Shown: piece by piece, positions 28,342 through 41,615 of the stretch
How positions within the stretch are numbered: position 1 is the first letter of the stretch
How the letters are laid out: each line of letters opens with the position of its first letter
Assembly: GCF_028372415.1 (NCBI RefSeq)
Contig: NC_092872.1
Location: forward strand, 259,743,008-259,807,007
Origin: Notamacropus eugenii
Taxonomy: Eukaryota > Chordata > Mammalia > Diprotodontia > Macropodidae
Direction: 5' to 3'
Length of the DNA stretch: 64,000 bases
Translations under genes and position numbers: made by a program
The notes under the pieces: generated by a model
Seen by the model: only the letters and a program-made list of their open reading frames with translations
Databases searched by the model: none
What the model was told of the DNA's origin: nothing

Positions 28342-30900
28342 CTATAAGGTCAGAGAGACACATTAGGGTGCATGAAGGGCAGGGTCACACAAGAGATTAC
28401 AAGTTATCCAGAGTCAGACATGGTGAGTGACCATGGAATTGGGCAATTGTATGGCACAGTGGATAGAGCTCCAGGCCTGGAGTCAGTAAGACTCATCTTC
28501 ATGAGTTCAAATCTGGCCTCAGACACTTTCTAGCTGTGTGACCCTGTCACTTCACCCTGTTTACCTCAGTTTCCTCACCTATAAAATGAGCTGGAGAAGG
28601 AAATGGCAAATCACTGTCGCATCTCTGCCAAGAAAACCCCAAATGGGATTATGAAGAGTCAGACACTACTGTAATGACTTAGACTCTGATAGGGCCATGA
28701 GGAAGACCTACCACGTTAGATGATGGAAAGCCCTATGTTAATTGGGTCATATTGCTGGAACAAAGAAGTAGCATGGCCAGTCATGAGTAATTACTCACAG
28801 ACAAATCATAGTAGGGTTCTTCTCCTGGGGTGCAAGGATCCCGGAGGGATCTATGGATAGATTTCAAAAGGTCCCTGAACTTGGATGCAGGAAAATAATC
28901 ACACTTTTATTTCAATATAATCAATCCCCTTTGTAATCTTATATAACTTATCTTATACATTTAAACATGGTATTCTGAGAAGGTTCATAGGCTTCACCAG
29001 ACTGCCAAAGGGATATAGAATGAGAAAAAATGTTAAAATTTTAGGATTTTTCAGATTAGAGATTTAGAGCAAGAAGGGACATTAAAGGTCACATAATCGA
29101 ATCCCTTTCCTTTACAGAGAAGGAAGAGGAAGTAAACTTAAGACCTGAACAGGGACCAAGACAGATAAATCTCAATGGTAATTTAGAGCTATTTCATACT
29201 GACTTCGCAGCATCCATTCTTTTATCTCCCTATAAAATGTAAAATCGTTGAGGGTAAGGACCATCCCACTTTGGTGGTGTTTTTCTAGCTCCTAGCATAG
29301 TGCCAGGTGCATGATAAATGCTGTTGAATTGAATTATCTAACCTCAGTCTTCAGATCTTGGCCCACCCCCATTTTTCTCATTTACAGGGATTTCAGAGGC
29401 CATCCAGGTCAACATATAGGCAAGCCATTCTGGAGAGAACATGAAAAGCGAAGCCCCTCATCCTATGCAAAGTGAAAGTTCCAGTCACTGATGAAAGCAG
29501 ATGTTCCAATACGGACCACTCACCCCCAAATTCCAGGGATATTCCAATGTCCACTTGGTGTCCCCTGTACTGATAGAAGAGTTTGTTGGTGATAAACACA
29601 AAAATGCTACTTGATGCTCTAGTTCACAGAATTTCAGTTGGAATGAACCTCAGAGGCCTGGTCCAGCCTCTGCCCTCATCTGGCCTCAACCTCACCTATG
29701 ACAAGTGATTATTCAGCCTCCACTTAAAGGCCCCCAATGAGGGGAAACTCACCACCACCCAAGGTAGCTCACTCCACTCAGGGTCAGCTCTCATTGTTTG
29801 CAACTTTTTCCTGATCTCATACCCAAATTTATAACTACCCCCCATTATTCTAGTGCTGCCCTCTTAGGGAGAAGAAGAATAAATCCACTCTCTTTCTGTT
29901 GACAACCTTTCAGAAACTTGACTGACTGGTGTGGTAAGATTCCAGGTCACGCATCATTCTTGGTGCTGTCCTACAGAATCAGTTTTCTTCATTCTTTTGT
30001 GGGGGGTGGGTATTATAGAGGTCAGTTTTTTGGCAGTCTACTAAAGCCTATGGAACCCTTCTTAAAATGTTTTTAATTGCATCAAATAAAATACACAGGA
30101 TTACAAAGGAAACCAATTATACTGAAATATAGTTATTAAAACAACAACCAAATTCATAACTCCCTCCCCCTTGAAAGCCATCTATAGCTCCCTCGGGAGG
30201 GAGTGTAGTCTGTGGACCCCAGGCTCCAGCTGCCCTCTGACTCATTGATAACTAATTTTCAAGGCTCTTAAGACTCTTGAACTCTTCACTCAGTTTTGCC
30301 CGTAAGGGGAGAGACACTTGACTAGCAAATACATAAGAAGAGTGAATTCCCAGGTTTCTTATTTAATACTCAGAAGCAGCTGCTAGATTGCCAGGCAAAA
30401 TGCTTAAAGCTAGAATTATAGTGCTCTCTGGGCTGAGCTTTGAAAAAGTCACTTAAGGAAATTTGGGAGGGAAATCCTCAAGAAGCGAAGTCCTGGGGAT
30501 TTTTAATCCTTGCTCCATCACCCAAACCATCTGCTTTCTGGCTCATCGCTTGCTTGGCTGATGTCAGCACTGTTCTTGTCCCTGCCCAACCCATCCTTTT
30601 AGGATTTAGTAAAGGCAAGGCTTTGAAGCTGAGGCATCCAGTGGCACTGTGATTTGGATGCTGTGGCCAATCCAAGGTACCTTTAGGGTGAACTAATGGA
30701 GAACAGACTAACCAGTAGAGAGGACCCATCTGCTCTATTCTGGGAATAATCGCTGATCCTCCCTTTCCCAAGGTCCACAGACTGACTGGAAACAAGACTA
30801 TCTCTTGGAGAAAATGTTAAAAGGCCAGGAAGCAAAGGCCAGCAATGCTGGAGTGCTCTGGGATGGCAGAATCAGATATAGAAAGGAAGGAGCCACCTAC
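28342..30900. other. HK1 intron 8
   Basis: 2559 bp. A MAR1-type SINE at 28438-28680, an L2 tail at about 29220-29340, a MIR-like area at 29640-29850 and a LINE-like A/T-rich piece at about 30040-30160. Confidence 0.85.
28438..28680 (+). repeat. MAR1-type marsupial SINE
   Basis: Same head-to-tail order as 46198-46437: atggcacagtggatagagc, agttcaaatctggcctcag, then gagctggagaaggaaatggc, aagaaaaccccaaatggg, and gaagagtcagacacta. The tail phrases are typical of marsupial SINEs and absent from placental ones. Confidence 0.8.
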
Positions 30901-31056
30901 TTCTCAATGGCAGACACATTCTTGGTTTCAAATTTCCCTTTGGTGAGCAGCTCAGGTGTGATCCGCCCTTCAAACAGGAGGCCCCCCTTTGCCATCTTCA
31001 CAATAATCAGTCTGACAAGCTCCCCCATGTACATGCCACTAACCATCTTCTCAAAC
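30901..31056 (-). CDS. HK1: HK1 exon 8 (156 nt)
   Basis: Residues about 292-344: [20 protein letters not shown], then [20 protein letters not shown] and [12 protein letters not shown]. The Glu of FEKM is the E294 sugar-site equivalent. Acceptor cttcacag, donor gtaggt. It lies at the left edge of the 10.2-kb intron 7, the largest complete intron here. Confidence 0.97.
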
Positions 31057-31614
31057 CTGTGAAGAGGAAAACAGCAAGCTTAGGCAACAGAGAGACCATA
31101 CCAAAAAAAAAAAAAAAAGATGCCCCCAGGGAACTGGACATAGAGCCTGCTGGACCACTATTTGTTAGGCTAGACCCTTTGTCATGGTCATAACAAATAC
31201 AAAACGGTGGTAACTTCATTTTCCAGGGGGTGGGACAATAGCTCTCTCTCTCAAGATCAACCCCCATGGTCTTCTTTATTTCAGTCCCTGATGAAGAGGT
31301 GGCTCTTCTCCTTGCCAGACCCAACTACTCAGTATGTAATTTATCCCATTCCCTTCCATCTTCTCCAGCTGAATGTCCCCACGATCATCCCCCCACTATC
31401 TCTAATCTTTAACTTCTTTCTGTCTATGTGCTCCCTTCTACTATCTTCAAACACATTCAATTTTTCCCCAACCTGGAAAAAGAAAAAACCCTCACTACAA
31501 TCATCCCTCTATTGCTTCTCTTCCCTTTCTTAGACTTATTCCTTAAAGTTTTCTGCCAGACTCTTCATTTTTTTGTTTTATTCTGTTTTTATTTCTCATG
31601 GTTTCTCTCATTCA

Positions 31615-31800
31615 TTATAATTCTTCTGTGCAACAAGGGTAATGTGAAAATGTGTTTAAAAGGAATGTATGTGTAGAGCCCACATCACATTAGATGCCAT
31701 CTTGGGGAGGGAAGAGGAAGGGGAGGGAGAAAATTTAAAACATATGGAAGTGATTGTAGAAAACTGAAAACAAATTAAAAAATTGAAAAAGTTTTGATAT
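31615..31800 (+). mobile_element. L1 3' UTR end
   Basis: G-rich gaagaggaaggggaggg followed by agaaaatttaaaacatatgg and an A-rich end, the layout of an L1 3' terminus. Confidence 0.55.
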
Positions 31801-31829
31801 TCGCACCTCCACTTTTTGTCCTCTTCCTC

Positions 31830-33155
31830 AATTTTCAATCTCTCTGCATCTTGCTTCCAACTTCATCATTAAACCGAAACGGCTCTCTCTAAATTTACTG
31901 GTGGTCCCATAATCACCAAACCTGAGGGTCTTTTCCTAAGACTCATCCTTCTTTGACCTCTCAACTCTTTTCTCCTTGATACTTACTTCTCTCTAGGTTT
32001 TCATGACCTCGCTGTCTCTTGGTTCTCCTCTTAGCTGTCTGACCACTCCTTCCCAGTTTCCATTGCTGAATCATCATCCACATTATGGTCCCTAATTGTG
32101 GGTGTTCTCCAAGGCTTTGTCCTGGGCTGCCTTCTTCTCTCCCTAGATGCTATTTCACCCAGTGACTGCATCAGTTTCCATGGATTCGATTATCATCTTT
32201 TTATTGATGATCTGATTTAGTTATCTGGTCCTAATCTTCAAAATAGCATCTCCACCTACTCATTGAACATTTCAAATGAGATATCTCATAAATATCTTAA
32301 ACTCATCATGTCCAAAAATGAACTCATTATACTCAGAATCCTACTTCACCTTCCCAGTCACCCAAACTTACAACCTAGGAGTCATCCTAGGCTTCCTTAC
32401 TCTCTCTCATCCCCCATATCCAAGCTGCTGCCAAAGCCCAATTTCACTTCTTTAACATGTTTTGAATATGCCTCCTTCTCTCCTCTCTAGTGAAGACCTT
32501 CATCACCTCATGCCTAAATTATTACAATCACCTGTTGGGGGATCTGCCTCCTTCAGGTCTCTCCTCACTCCAATTCAGCCACTAAAGTGACTTTCTTAAA
32601 ATGCAGATCTGACCATGTCACCCCCTCCTACTCAAAAAACTCCAGTGGCTCCCTATTGCCTTCAGATCCAATACAAAATGACTCTTTTTGGCATTCAAAG
32701 CCCTTCCTGACCCTGCCCTCTCCTTCCTTTCCAGTTTTCTCATAGTTTTCTCCGAGATGTGTACTCTTTAGTCCAGCAACACTGACATCCTGACTGTCCC
32801 CAGAACAAGACACCATCTCTTGGCTCCAGATTTTTCTCTGGTTATTTCCCATGCTTGGAACACTTTCCTTCCTCATTTCGACCTCTTTCGTCCCTGGCTT
32901 CCTTCAAGTCCCAACTAAAATCTCACCTTCCAGAGGAAGCCTTTCCTAGTCCTTCTTAACACCTTTTCTCTGAGACTACCCCCAATTAATTCTGTATCTG
33001 TCCCGATGGTACATAGTTGTTTGTATGTTGTCTCACCCATTAGACTGTGACCTCCTTGAGGGCAGAGACAAGTTTTCCCTTTTTTGTATCCTCAGTGCTT
33101 AGCAAAATGCCTGGAACATAGAACATGCTTAATAAATGTTTGGGGACTGACTGAC
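31830..33155 (+). mobile_element. L2 LINE, 3' 1.3 kb with reverse-transcriptase relic
   Basis: The region near 32180-32215 reads FHGFDYHLFIDDLI, a decayed version of the YADD polymerase motif of CR1/L2 reverse transcriptases. The 3' end has agactgtgacctccttgag then ggcagagacaag, cttaataaatgtttgg and gactgactgac, the hallmark L2 tail. Many stops; long dead. Confidence 0.8.
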
Positions 33156-33174
33156 CATATCATTCCTGAGCTCA

Positions 33175-33935
33175 ATAAATGCTACTGACTCCCTGTTACC
33201 TCTAGAAGCAAACAGAAAACTCTTCAGTGTTTCTGCCCTTCACACCTGGCTTTCCTTGGTATATATTATTTTCCTTCACATACTCTATGAATGAGTCAAT
33301 CAGTCCTTTACTGTTCCTTGCACACAGCATTCCATTCTTTGTATTGTGGAGCTAGAGCACACTTCCCCTAATCTCTGCCTCTGAGAATTTCTAGTTTCCT
33401 TGAAAACTCAGCTCAAGTGCCACCTTCTATATGAAGCCTATAGTAATATTTAAGAACTTTAATCTCTCCAATGACCAACCATGACTCAAGAAGACTGATG
33501 CAATGTGCTGCCTACCTCATGACATCAGGAGGAAAGGGGCTACAGGTGCAAAATGAGATGTACACATTTAGCCAATGTGAGAATTTGATTTGCTTGATTA
33601 TGCATTTTTGTCATAAGGCTTTGGTTTTCCTTTTCCTTTTTTTCCATTGTAGGGAAGAGTGATAAAATACTTATAAATCAAAAAATTATAAATAACTCTA
33701 ATTTAAAAAAAAATACATGAAGCCTTTATTTTACTCTCAGTTACTAGTAACTTCTCCCCCTTCCAAAAAAAAATCACCTTGTATCTATTACATTTATTTT
33801 ATAAATACGTTATCACCCCAATGGAATGTAAGCTCATTGCAGTCAGGTATTATTTCTTTTTTTTTCCCCTTATATCCCCAGTACCTAGCCCAATGCCTAG
33901 CATAGAGTGGATGACTAATACTAGCTTATTGATCG
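33175..33935 (+). mobile_element. L2 3' end interrupted by a small insert
   Basis: L2-type sequence (gaaaactcagctcaagtgcc, accttctatatgaagcc) breaks at 33440 and resumes at 33726 with tcaccttgtatctattaca and gtacctagcccaatgc. See 33440-33716. Confidence 0.6.
33440..33716 (+). mobile_element. A-tailed insert within L2, family unknown
   Basis: 277 bp bounded by atgaagcct (33431-33439 and 33717-33725). It ends with an A-rich tail. Not L1, MIR or MAR1 by eye; somewhat similar in layout to 5790-5930 and 63190-63465. Confidence 0.5.
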
Positions 33936-35256
33936 ACACTCATCATTTGTCTTCTGGAATCAAGACTAGTCATTCTGAAGCATAGATCTTGAAGCAGAGA
34001 ATAAAGAGCAAACCTCAAAGGATTCTCCAACTAGAAAATTGTAGGGACCAGGCTAAACTGTGCATGGGCAGCTCATGGCTATACTGTTTGAGGAGGTCAG
34101 TCCCGGGGATCTTAAACAATCAGGGGCAGCCAAGTCTTGTCCTCACTAGGACTGCAGAACATGTATCTTACAGGTCTTGCTCCATAAAAGTGGAAACATG
34201 ACATGTAAGTTACATAAAGCAGCCCACTCCCCTTCTGGATAGTTCTAATTGTTAGGAAGTGTTCCCTAAGGTCCAGCCTAAATCTGCTCCTCTGTAATTT
34301 CCACTAATTCCTCTTGCTTCTTCCCTGAGGGGTCAATCAGAACAAAGCTGAACTCCAAGTATTTAGTCCAGACATACATGCATGAAAAGACAAGTAGAAA
34401 GCATCTGTAATCCCAACTGTAACATTGGGTTAGATGGCCATTCTACAGAGCCAGTCTGTCAGCACATCCATCCTGGACAAAAGCTCATTGTGCAATGAGC
34501 TAGGCCCAACCTTGAACAGGAAGAGAACAATGGGTAGGGTAGTCTTTGAGAAAATGAGCAGGACTTGTAATAACCCCAAGTTCTTCCCTGAAACAAAGGT
34601 ACCTCTTTTTAACAGTATTCTGGTGACACTACCTGACTGCAAGTCATTAGATCCTTCCAGTCTTCAAAGAATTCAAGGTATGAGTCACCCAAAGAATGTG
34701 AAGAAGGGCATCGTGGGTAGGAAGAGGATGAACTTTGTTATGCATGAAAAAATGTCCAGGAGATATGTTAAAGCAGGAAAAAATGGGCCTACTCACAAGA
34801 GCAAGGAATAAGGTATCCATCCACAAACTATCAACAGATCTAGAGACAGGCAGACAGCACACTGGATAGATCCCCTACCATGGGTTTAAAAAACACTTTA
34901 AATTTTATCAATGAATAAAAATCTATTTTCTCTACTTCCCACCTCCCCCATCCCCAATGAAAAAAGAAGAAAAAGAGGGGGGAAATCCTTGCAATAAATA
35001 AGCATAAGCATACAAAACAAGTTTCAATATCAGGCCCGGCCAAAAATGTGTATTTCATTCTGCACTGAGTCCATCACCTCTTTGTTGGGATGTGGCAACT
35101 CATCGATCCCCTGGGTTAACTTGGGCAAGGACATGGCCAGACACTATCCAAGGAGGAACGTGAAAGCTGATAAAAGATCCCAGAGGGATCCAATGTGGAT
35201 ACATCCTTGACTGTCTAGGTCTGTGTTGTCTCTCCCCTTTAAAATCTGTGCCCACT

Positions 35257-35981
35257 AAAAAAAAAAAAAAGATCCTTTGACCCAGCAATACCACTACTAG
35301 GACTGTATCTCCAAGAGATCATAAAAATGGGAAAGTGTCCCACATGTACAAAAATATTTATAGCAGCACTCTTTGTAGTTGCCAAAAACTGGAAGTCAAG
35401 GGGATGCCCATCAATTGGGGAATGGCTGAATAAATTATGGTACATGAATGTAATGGAGTACTATTGTGCCATAAGAAATGATGAACAAGAAGACTTCAGA
35501 GAGGCCTGGAAGGACTTATATGATCTGATGTTGAGTGAAAGGAGCAGAACCAGGAGAACTTTATGCACAGCAACGACCACAGTGTGCGAGAGTTTTTTCT
35601 GGTAGAACTGGAACTTCGTAACAACGCAAGAACTTAAAAAAAAATTCCCAATGGTCTTCTAAGGCAAAATGCCTTCCACACTCAGAGAAAGAACTATGGA
35701 ATTCAATCACAGAATGTAGCAGATCGTGTGTGTGTGTGTATGTCTATTATGTTTTGATTTGTTATATGATTTCTTCCATTTATTTTAGATCGACTACATA
35801 GCATGACTATAGTGAAAACGTACTCAATAGGAAAGTAAATGTAGAAGCTGTACAGAATTGTATGCTGTCATGGGGAGGGAAGAGGGTAGTGGGGGGTAGG
35901 TATGGGGGGGATAAAATCTTAATTTTATGGCAATGATTGTAAAACATTAAAAAAAATAATAATAAAATTAAATTTTAAAAA
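35257..35981 (+). mobile_element. 5'-truncated L1 with target-site duplication
   Basis: Covers the ORF2 C-terminus (GEWLNKLWYMNVMEYYCAIR then NDEQEDFREAWKDLYDLML, like the MEYYAAIKN end of human L1 ORF2) and the 3' UTR. Flanks aaaatctgtgcccact (35241-35256) and aaaatccgtgcccact (35982-35997) are duplicates with one mismatch. Inserted into an L2 tail. The element begins with 14 A, see findings. Confidence 0.85.
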
Positions 35982-38900
35982 AAAATCCGTGCCCACTGAG
36001 ATTAGGGATTATTTCATTCTTTGTACTGGTATCCCTAGCACCTAACACAGTGACAGGGACACAGGAGGTATTTAATAAATGCTTATGGATTCATAGGGAA
36101 GTGACAGCCCTGCCATCTTCTGCCCTGGCCAGATCAGATCTAGAATAGTGTGGTCCATTCCAGGTACCTCATTTTAGGAACGACAATGAGGATGGAGAAG
36201 ATATCTGGGGAGGACCAGGATGCTGAAGACCTTCAAGTTCATGTCATAGCTGAAAGATATAGAGACACTTAACCTTGAATTGTGGACGCATCTTCAAGCC
36301 CAGGGTCGCACAACCAAGAGGTTCCTGAGGCAGGATTTGAACCGATCCATTAGACCAGACTGCCTTTCATATTGCCTAGAGCCTTTTAAAAGCACATTTA
36401 CAATCACTTCCTCATCAGGGTCTCACTACCGCCCTATGAGGGGCTGGGGAATCATCTCCATCCAATCCCACTGGACAAGACAGGAAAAGAGAGAAAATAC
36501 AAGGTACTCAAGGTCACCCAGTGGGAGAGGGAGGATTAGAACCACCACTTTTCAATACGTAAAGGAACGGAGGGAAGAGAGAAGAGGGGGCTGCATCTGG
36601 GAGTGGGGGGAGAGGTCAGATGGACAGAATGAGGCCAAGAACCTGGAAGGTCAAGGCAGTGGGGCTTAGACCCCATCCAGCTGGCAAGTGGGGGCCAGTG
36701 CTGTTTTCTGAAAAGGGGAGTGCCTGGCCAGTGAACAGTCTGGTCAAAGACTGCTGTGGGGTGCTAAGACAGACCCCAGGTACTTGGAGCAATGGGATAA
36801 ACCTACATCATGAGAGCTGATCCCCAGGGGAAGCAGCTCAAACCTGCTTGGCAGCTGCCCTCTCCCCTTCTGTCAACATCTGGCACTGTGAGAACACTGC
36901 TTTCATTGTTTCCTCTCGCCACGGGAATGGGCTTGCCTGGGTAAGCCCTGAGGATGAAGCCGCAGTCCTGGCCAAGACCCTGATCATTTCTCATGGAAAC
37001 CATCGCCTGAGCCAACCTGGGCCATGGCCCGTCCCTGCACCCCCAACCCTACCAAGGCCCAGGCTCAGCACATTCACCTTGGATCCAGAACTCAGAAAGA
37101 GCAGGGTGGACATCTCCCCTCTGACACTTAGTGACTGTGTGACTATGGGCAGGTGGCTTAACCTCTCTGGGGTTTTAACCTCAGTTGTGAAATGGGGAGA
37201 ATCATACCTACAGTACTTCACTTACTAGGATCCATTGGTCTAGAAGGTGGTACGTTAAAACCACGTCAAATGAGAGGAGTTAGACTAAATGGTCTAAATC
37301 GATGTCCTGTCTTCTAAAATGTGCACAAACTCTAAAGAATGATAGAAATGTGGGTAAAATTTAAAGAATTAAAATAACCACGATCTTCTCTCAGTTCCCA
37401 GGGCAGGCCAGCCCCAAAGCTTGTGTCTCCCTCCAACTGGTAGAAGATGCCCTAGTGAAGCTGGGCATAGTCTCACCTACCAATGGGCGGGTGTAGCCAT
37501 GCCCCGGAGAACTGAGGGCAGTGAGAAGTGTTAACCTCAGCATTCATGGGAGACCCCAGCCCAGATACCCCCTTATTGAAGAAGAAAGAAATAAGTGCTT
37601 CTACATCCCTCGGCATCGTTCAGTGAGGGCCTGCTCAGACGAGGAGAGGGGTGGGGGCTGGGGTCTTGCTTTGCTTCTATTTAGTGTTAATGTTGCTTAG
37701 TTTAACAATATTCAACATATTATGACAATCCCCTATTGGCAGAGAGAGTTTCCTACACCAATGACAGTCTAATCCTTATCCTCATTAAAAAATATTTTAT
37801 TTTTTTAGAAATTTTTTAAATAGCTATTATTGAAATACAACATAACTATTAAATGTTCACCTTATATAAATGTTAACCATGAAAAGATGGCTGACATTTC
37901 TCCGGGAATTTAAGACTTGCAATGCTGATTACTTGCACTTCCTTAGCTGGTCCTCTGTTCTTACCCCACCCATTTTCCAGAGGTGCTGCTTGAAAAATAG
38001 ACAGGTTAAGGGAACTTCCTGAGGGCACATAGCAGTTCTAAATGCTGAGGGACCATGGACTTGACCAACGAGAGCAGGAGTGGAGGGTTCAATTTGGAAT
38101 GCTGAACGACAATATGGTGACCCCAACAAAAGCTGACTTTATAGAATGCAGGACAATTGGAAGCTAAGACAAAATCTCACCTCTGGCTCCTTACAAGGTG
38201 GTAGGACCACAGCTTACTTCCTTTCTTTCTTGCTTACACATGCTTACTCTCTCTGGGTCTCAATTTTCTTATCTGTAAAATGGGCCAATGAATAAGCACC
38301 TACTTCAGAGAGTTGAGAGGAGCAAACGCTGGGTCAGTACTATAGAAATGTCAGTTATGACTCTAGCACTTTGAAGCTGACAAAGTCTTTTCATCATAAC
38401 AGTCAGCATTTCTATGGTGCCTTAAGGCTTACAAAAGACTTTCACAAAAAGTATCTCATTTCATCCTCACCACAACCCTATATTATCCCCATTTTATAGA
38501 TGAGAAAGCTGAGGCAGACAGAGGTTAAGTGACTTTGCCAGGGTCATGAGACTAGTAGGTGTCTGTGGCTGGATTTGAACTCAGGTCTTGTTAACTCTGC
38601 ACTGCCCCACTGAGCTGCCCAAGCTGTCTCACGTGATGCTCACAGCAGGCCTCTAAGGAGGCAGTATAAGTACTACCTCCTCCATTTTTCAGTAGAGGGA
38701 CCTGAGTCCCAAGAAAATTGAGTGATTTGTCTGAGGTAGCAGAGCTAGGAACTCGAACCCAGGTCTCCTGGACTCCAAATCTGGGGCTCTTTCCTCAATG
38801 CCAAGCTTCCCCTGTGATGTTCTGGAAGTGTCCTAAGGCAGGAGTCCAACACGTGGCCTGTCCACATGCAGCATACAAATGGAATTGGGAAATAGTCAAC

Positions 38901-41236
38901 AAAATGACTGAAAATGTCATAAAACATCGATACTGTCACTCTCCAAAACTAAGTCAGCAATGGCCTTATGGACAGAGCAGCCACCCCTCTGGGTCTGACA
39001 CCCTTGATGCGAGGAATCCAGGAGCAAAAAGAACTTGGGATCTGGCCACCCCAAAAGGCTGCAACGGCCAGGGCCTGGCACAAAATGAGTACTTAATAAA
39101 TGTTTCTATGTCAACTGCCTAAGAACAGGACAGAAAGGTCGAGCAGGAGGATTTCAGAATAATAGTATTTGAAACAAGGGGTTTCTGCTCTGATCAGGCC
39201 ACATGGGCGGGGTGTGCCTTGGAGTGTCACGTTTTAGGAAGGAGACTGATAGGTGGGAGCTTCAGAAGACAGGGAATAGTCTGTCAATGAGCATTTATTA
39301 AGCACCTACTATGTGCCAGGAACTGTACTAAGCTAACACTGTAGATACAAAGAAAGGCAAAAACATGGTCCCTGTTCTCAGGATGCTGGAAATGATGCCA
39401 AATGGGAGGATCAGTTAAAGGTGCTGGGCATGTTTAGCCTGAAGAAGATGATTCAGGGAGGAAATGACAGCTGTCTTCAAGTAGCTGAAGGAACCTCATG
39501 TGGAAGAGGAATTAGGTATATTCCACTTGGCCCCAGAAAGTGGAACTAAGGACTTTGACCAAGAAGTTGCACCTAGAAGATTTCAGTTTAAAATAAGGAA
39601 ATGATTGCTACAAATCACAACTACCCCCAGGGTAGGATGGCAAGTCTTGAAAGGTAGTGAGTTCCCCAATACTAGAGGTCTTCAAGGGCAGGCCAGATGG
39701 CCAACTCAACACTCTACTCTGCTACGCAGACGAGGACTGCTGGCCAAAGGCACTACCCCACTCTGGTCAGCTCTCAGCCCCTGGCATCCAATTTAACAGT
39801 ACAGGGACGGTGCCCTCATCACTGTGAAAACAGGGAGCTGTCCTCTGACACAGGCCCCATTCTGCGGAGCCAGCCCAGACAATGAGTCATCACTCTGAGG
39901 GCCCAGAAGGGCCTCAAGTCACCAGGACATTTGAAGGTGAACAAAACTGTGAATTACAGTCTCCAGTCCATCTATATATTTTCTTCTCTCTGATGCCATG
40001 AGCTCATAAATCCAAAAATGACCTTGCTAACAAAACCCAAAAGGCAGCCTGGATTACTGGATCCAGAGCCAGCCTCAGAGTCAGAAAGAATTGAGTTCTA
40101 GGCCCACCGCTGACACACACTGGCTGGGTGACCCTGGGCCTCTCACTTACCAGTCAAGACATGTTGCTGATATGTGTAACGGGATCATAGACCACAGATC
40201 ACAGGTCCAGACTTCAAAAGAAGTCACCAGTCTTGGATCTGTTTACCTATTCACCCCCTGTCACTCCCAAATTCTGCTAGAATGGGCAGACATTGTGATA
40301 CTGCCCACCAGAGGCAGCCCTATCTTAGTAGTCTGTTAGGCCCATGCTGTCTGGACAGAAGGCAGAAAGGAGAGGGGCAGGGTACTCGATTTATGATCCC
40401 CGCAGCCCCAAGAAGGCACCCCCCAAGAATATTTTTGCTATGTGTGTGAACGACTCTCCCTATCCTCACTTACTTTACAGATGCCTCATAGATTTATGCC
40501 TTTCCACATCTGGACAAAGGTTCTCATGCCAATGCAAACGTAAGACACCATGGTATAATGTATGGATCACTGAACCCAGAGTGAGGAAGACCATGGTTCA
40601 AATTCTGCCTGACATTTATTTGCTACAGGACCCCTCTCTGATATTACTACCTCTGGATGACCTTGAGCAGGCCCTTTTTCTCCTCTCTGGGCCTCAGTTT
40701 CCTCATCTGTAAAATGAAGGGGTTGGCCTAAATGGCCTGTAGGGTCCCTTCCAGTGTTAATTTTCAGAGCCTATGAACCTGGGCTCAGATGAGCTGGGAG
40801 CCTCAGTTTCTTCATCTAGAGAATGGGGATGATATGATAGCACTTATCACACAGGGCTGTTCTGAGGATCAGAGCAGCTTCAGAGCTCCATAGGACAGAT
40901 GCTATTCTGACAACACATCTACCCCACATAGAAAGGCAATGGAAATATGGCCTTAAATCTGCAGGATTTGAATCTCGCTTCTTATGCTTATCACTTGTAT
41001 GTCCCTGGGCAAGTAACAGATCAAGGTTCACAGACACAAAGATTTAGTGCTCAGAGAGATGTTAGCTGCCATTTTACAGATAGGGAAACTGAGGCCCAGA
41101 AATAGGATCTGACCCACAATGCTTCCCCCAGATCTTCCTGACTGTCACCACCTGCCTTATCTTCTCCTCTCCCTGAGTCCTGACATCTCGATGTTGAGGT
41201 ACCCTAAAAGCAGGGATGACCAGTCAGGGGACTCAC

Positions 41237-41420
41237 AGCTGTTTCCCAGGGTTGAGGGATCCCCGGTCGATCTCCTTGTCAAACTCTGTGCGGAACTCAT
41301 GCATGCTGCCATCATCCCCAAAGGCCCCCCACTCTGTGTTGATGCACATACGCCCTTCATCTCCCTCCACTACGTCAATGTGCCGCATCTCTTCCATGTA
41401 GCAGGCGTTGGTGCCGGTAC
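41237..41420 (-). CDS. HK1: HK1 exon 7 (184 nt)
   Basis: Residues about 231-292. It reads [20 protein letters not shown], then [14 protein letters not shown], ending LNPGKQL with the Leu codon split. The Glu in NTEWGAFG is the E260 equivalent. The piece after GDDG is [14 protein letters not shown], where human has [14 protein letters not shown], so the loop carries several substitutions. Acceptor cttcaag, donor gtgagt. Confidence 0.97.
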
Positions 41421-41515
41421 CTTGAAGAGAAAACATGGAGGGGTGGGACCCAAGGACAACAGACAGAGGCCTGCAGCCACCCCTAACTCAAGGATAGGCC
41501 AGGCAGTAACCTTAC

Positions 41516-41615
41516 CAATGATCAGACCCACTTCGCACTCCTGGTCATCAAAGGCACAAGTCATCATTGTCCCCACGGTATCGTTCACAACAGCCACGAT
41601 GTTGGCTTCATAATC
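41516..41615 (-). CDS. HK1: HK1 exon 6 (100 nt)
   Basis: Residues about 198-231, [19 protein letters not shown] then [18 protein letters not shown] contains the N-half equivalents of N208/D209. CAFDD replaces the CGYDD recalled from human HK1. Acceptor ctcag, donor gtaagg. It is separated from exon 7 by only 95 bp of intron, the shortest in the gene. Confidence 0.97.

Larger units (their letters stand above)
31057..41236. other. HK1 intron 7
   Basis: 10.2 kb. L1 3' UTR piece at 31615-31800, a long L2 at 31830-33155, a second L2 split by a small insert (33175-33935), an L1 inside an L2 tail (35257-35981), SINEs at about 37100-37250, 38230-38350 and 40545-40770, reverse pieces at 36280-36560 and 38470-38600, and further L2/L3 tails at 39285-39360. 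No additional exon-like signal seen. Confidence 0.8.
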
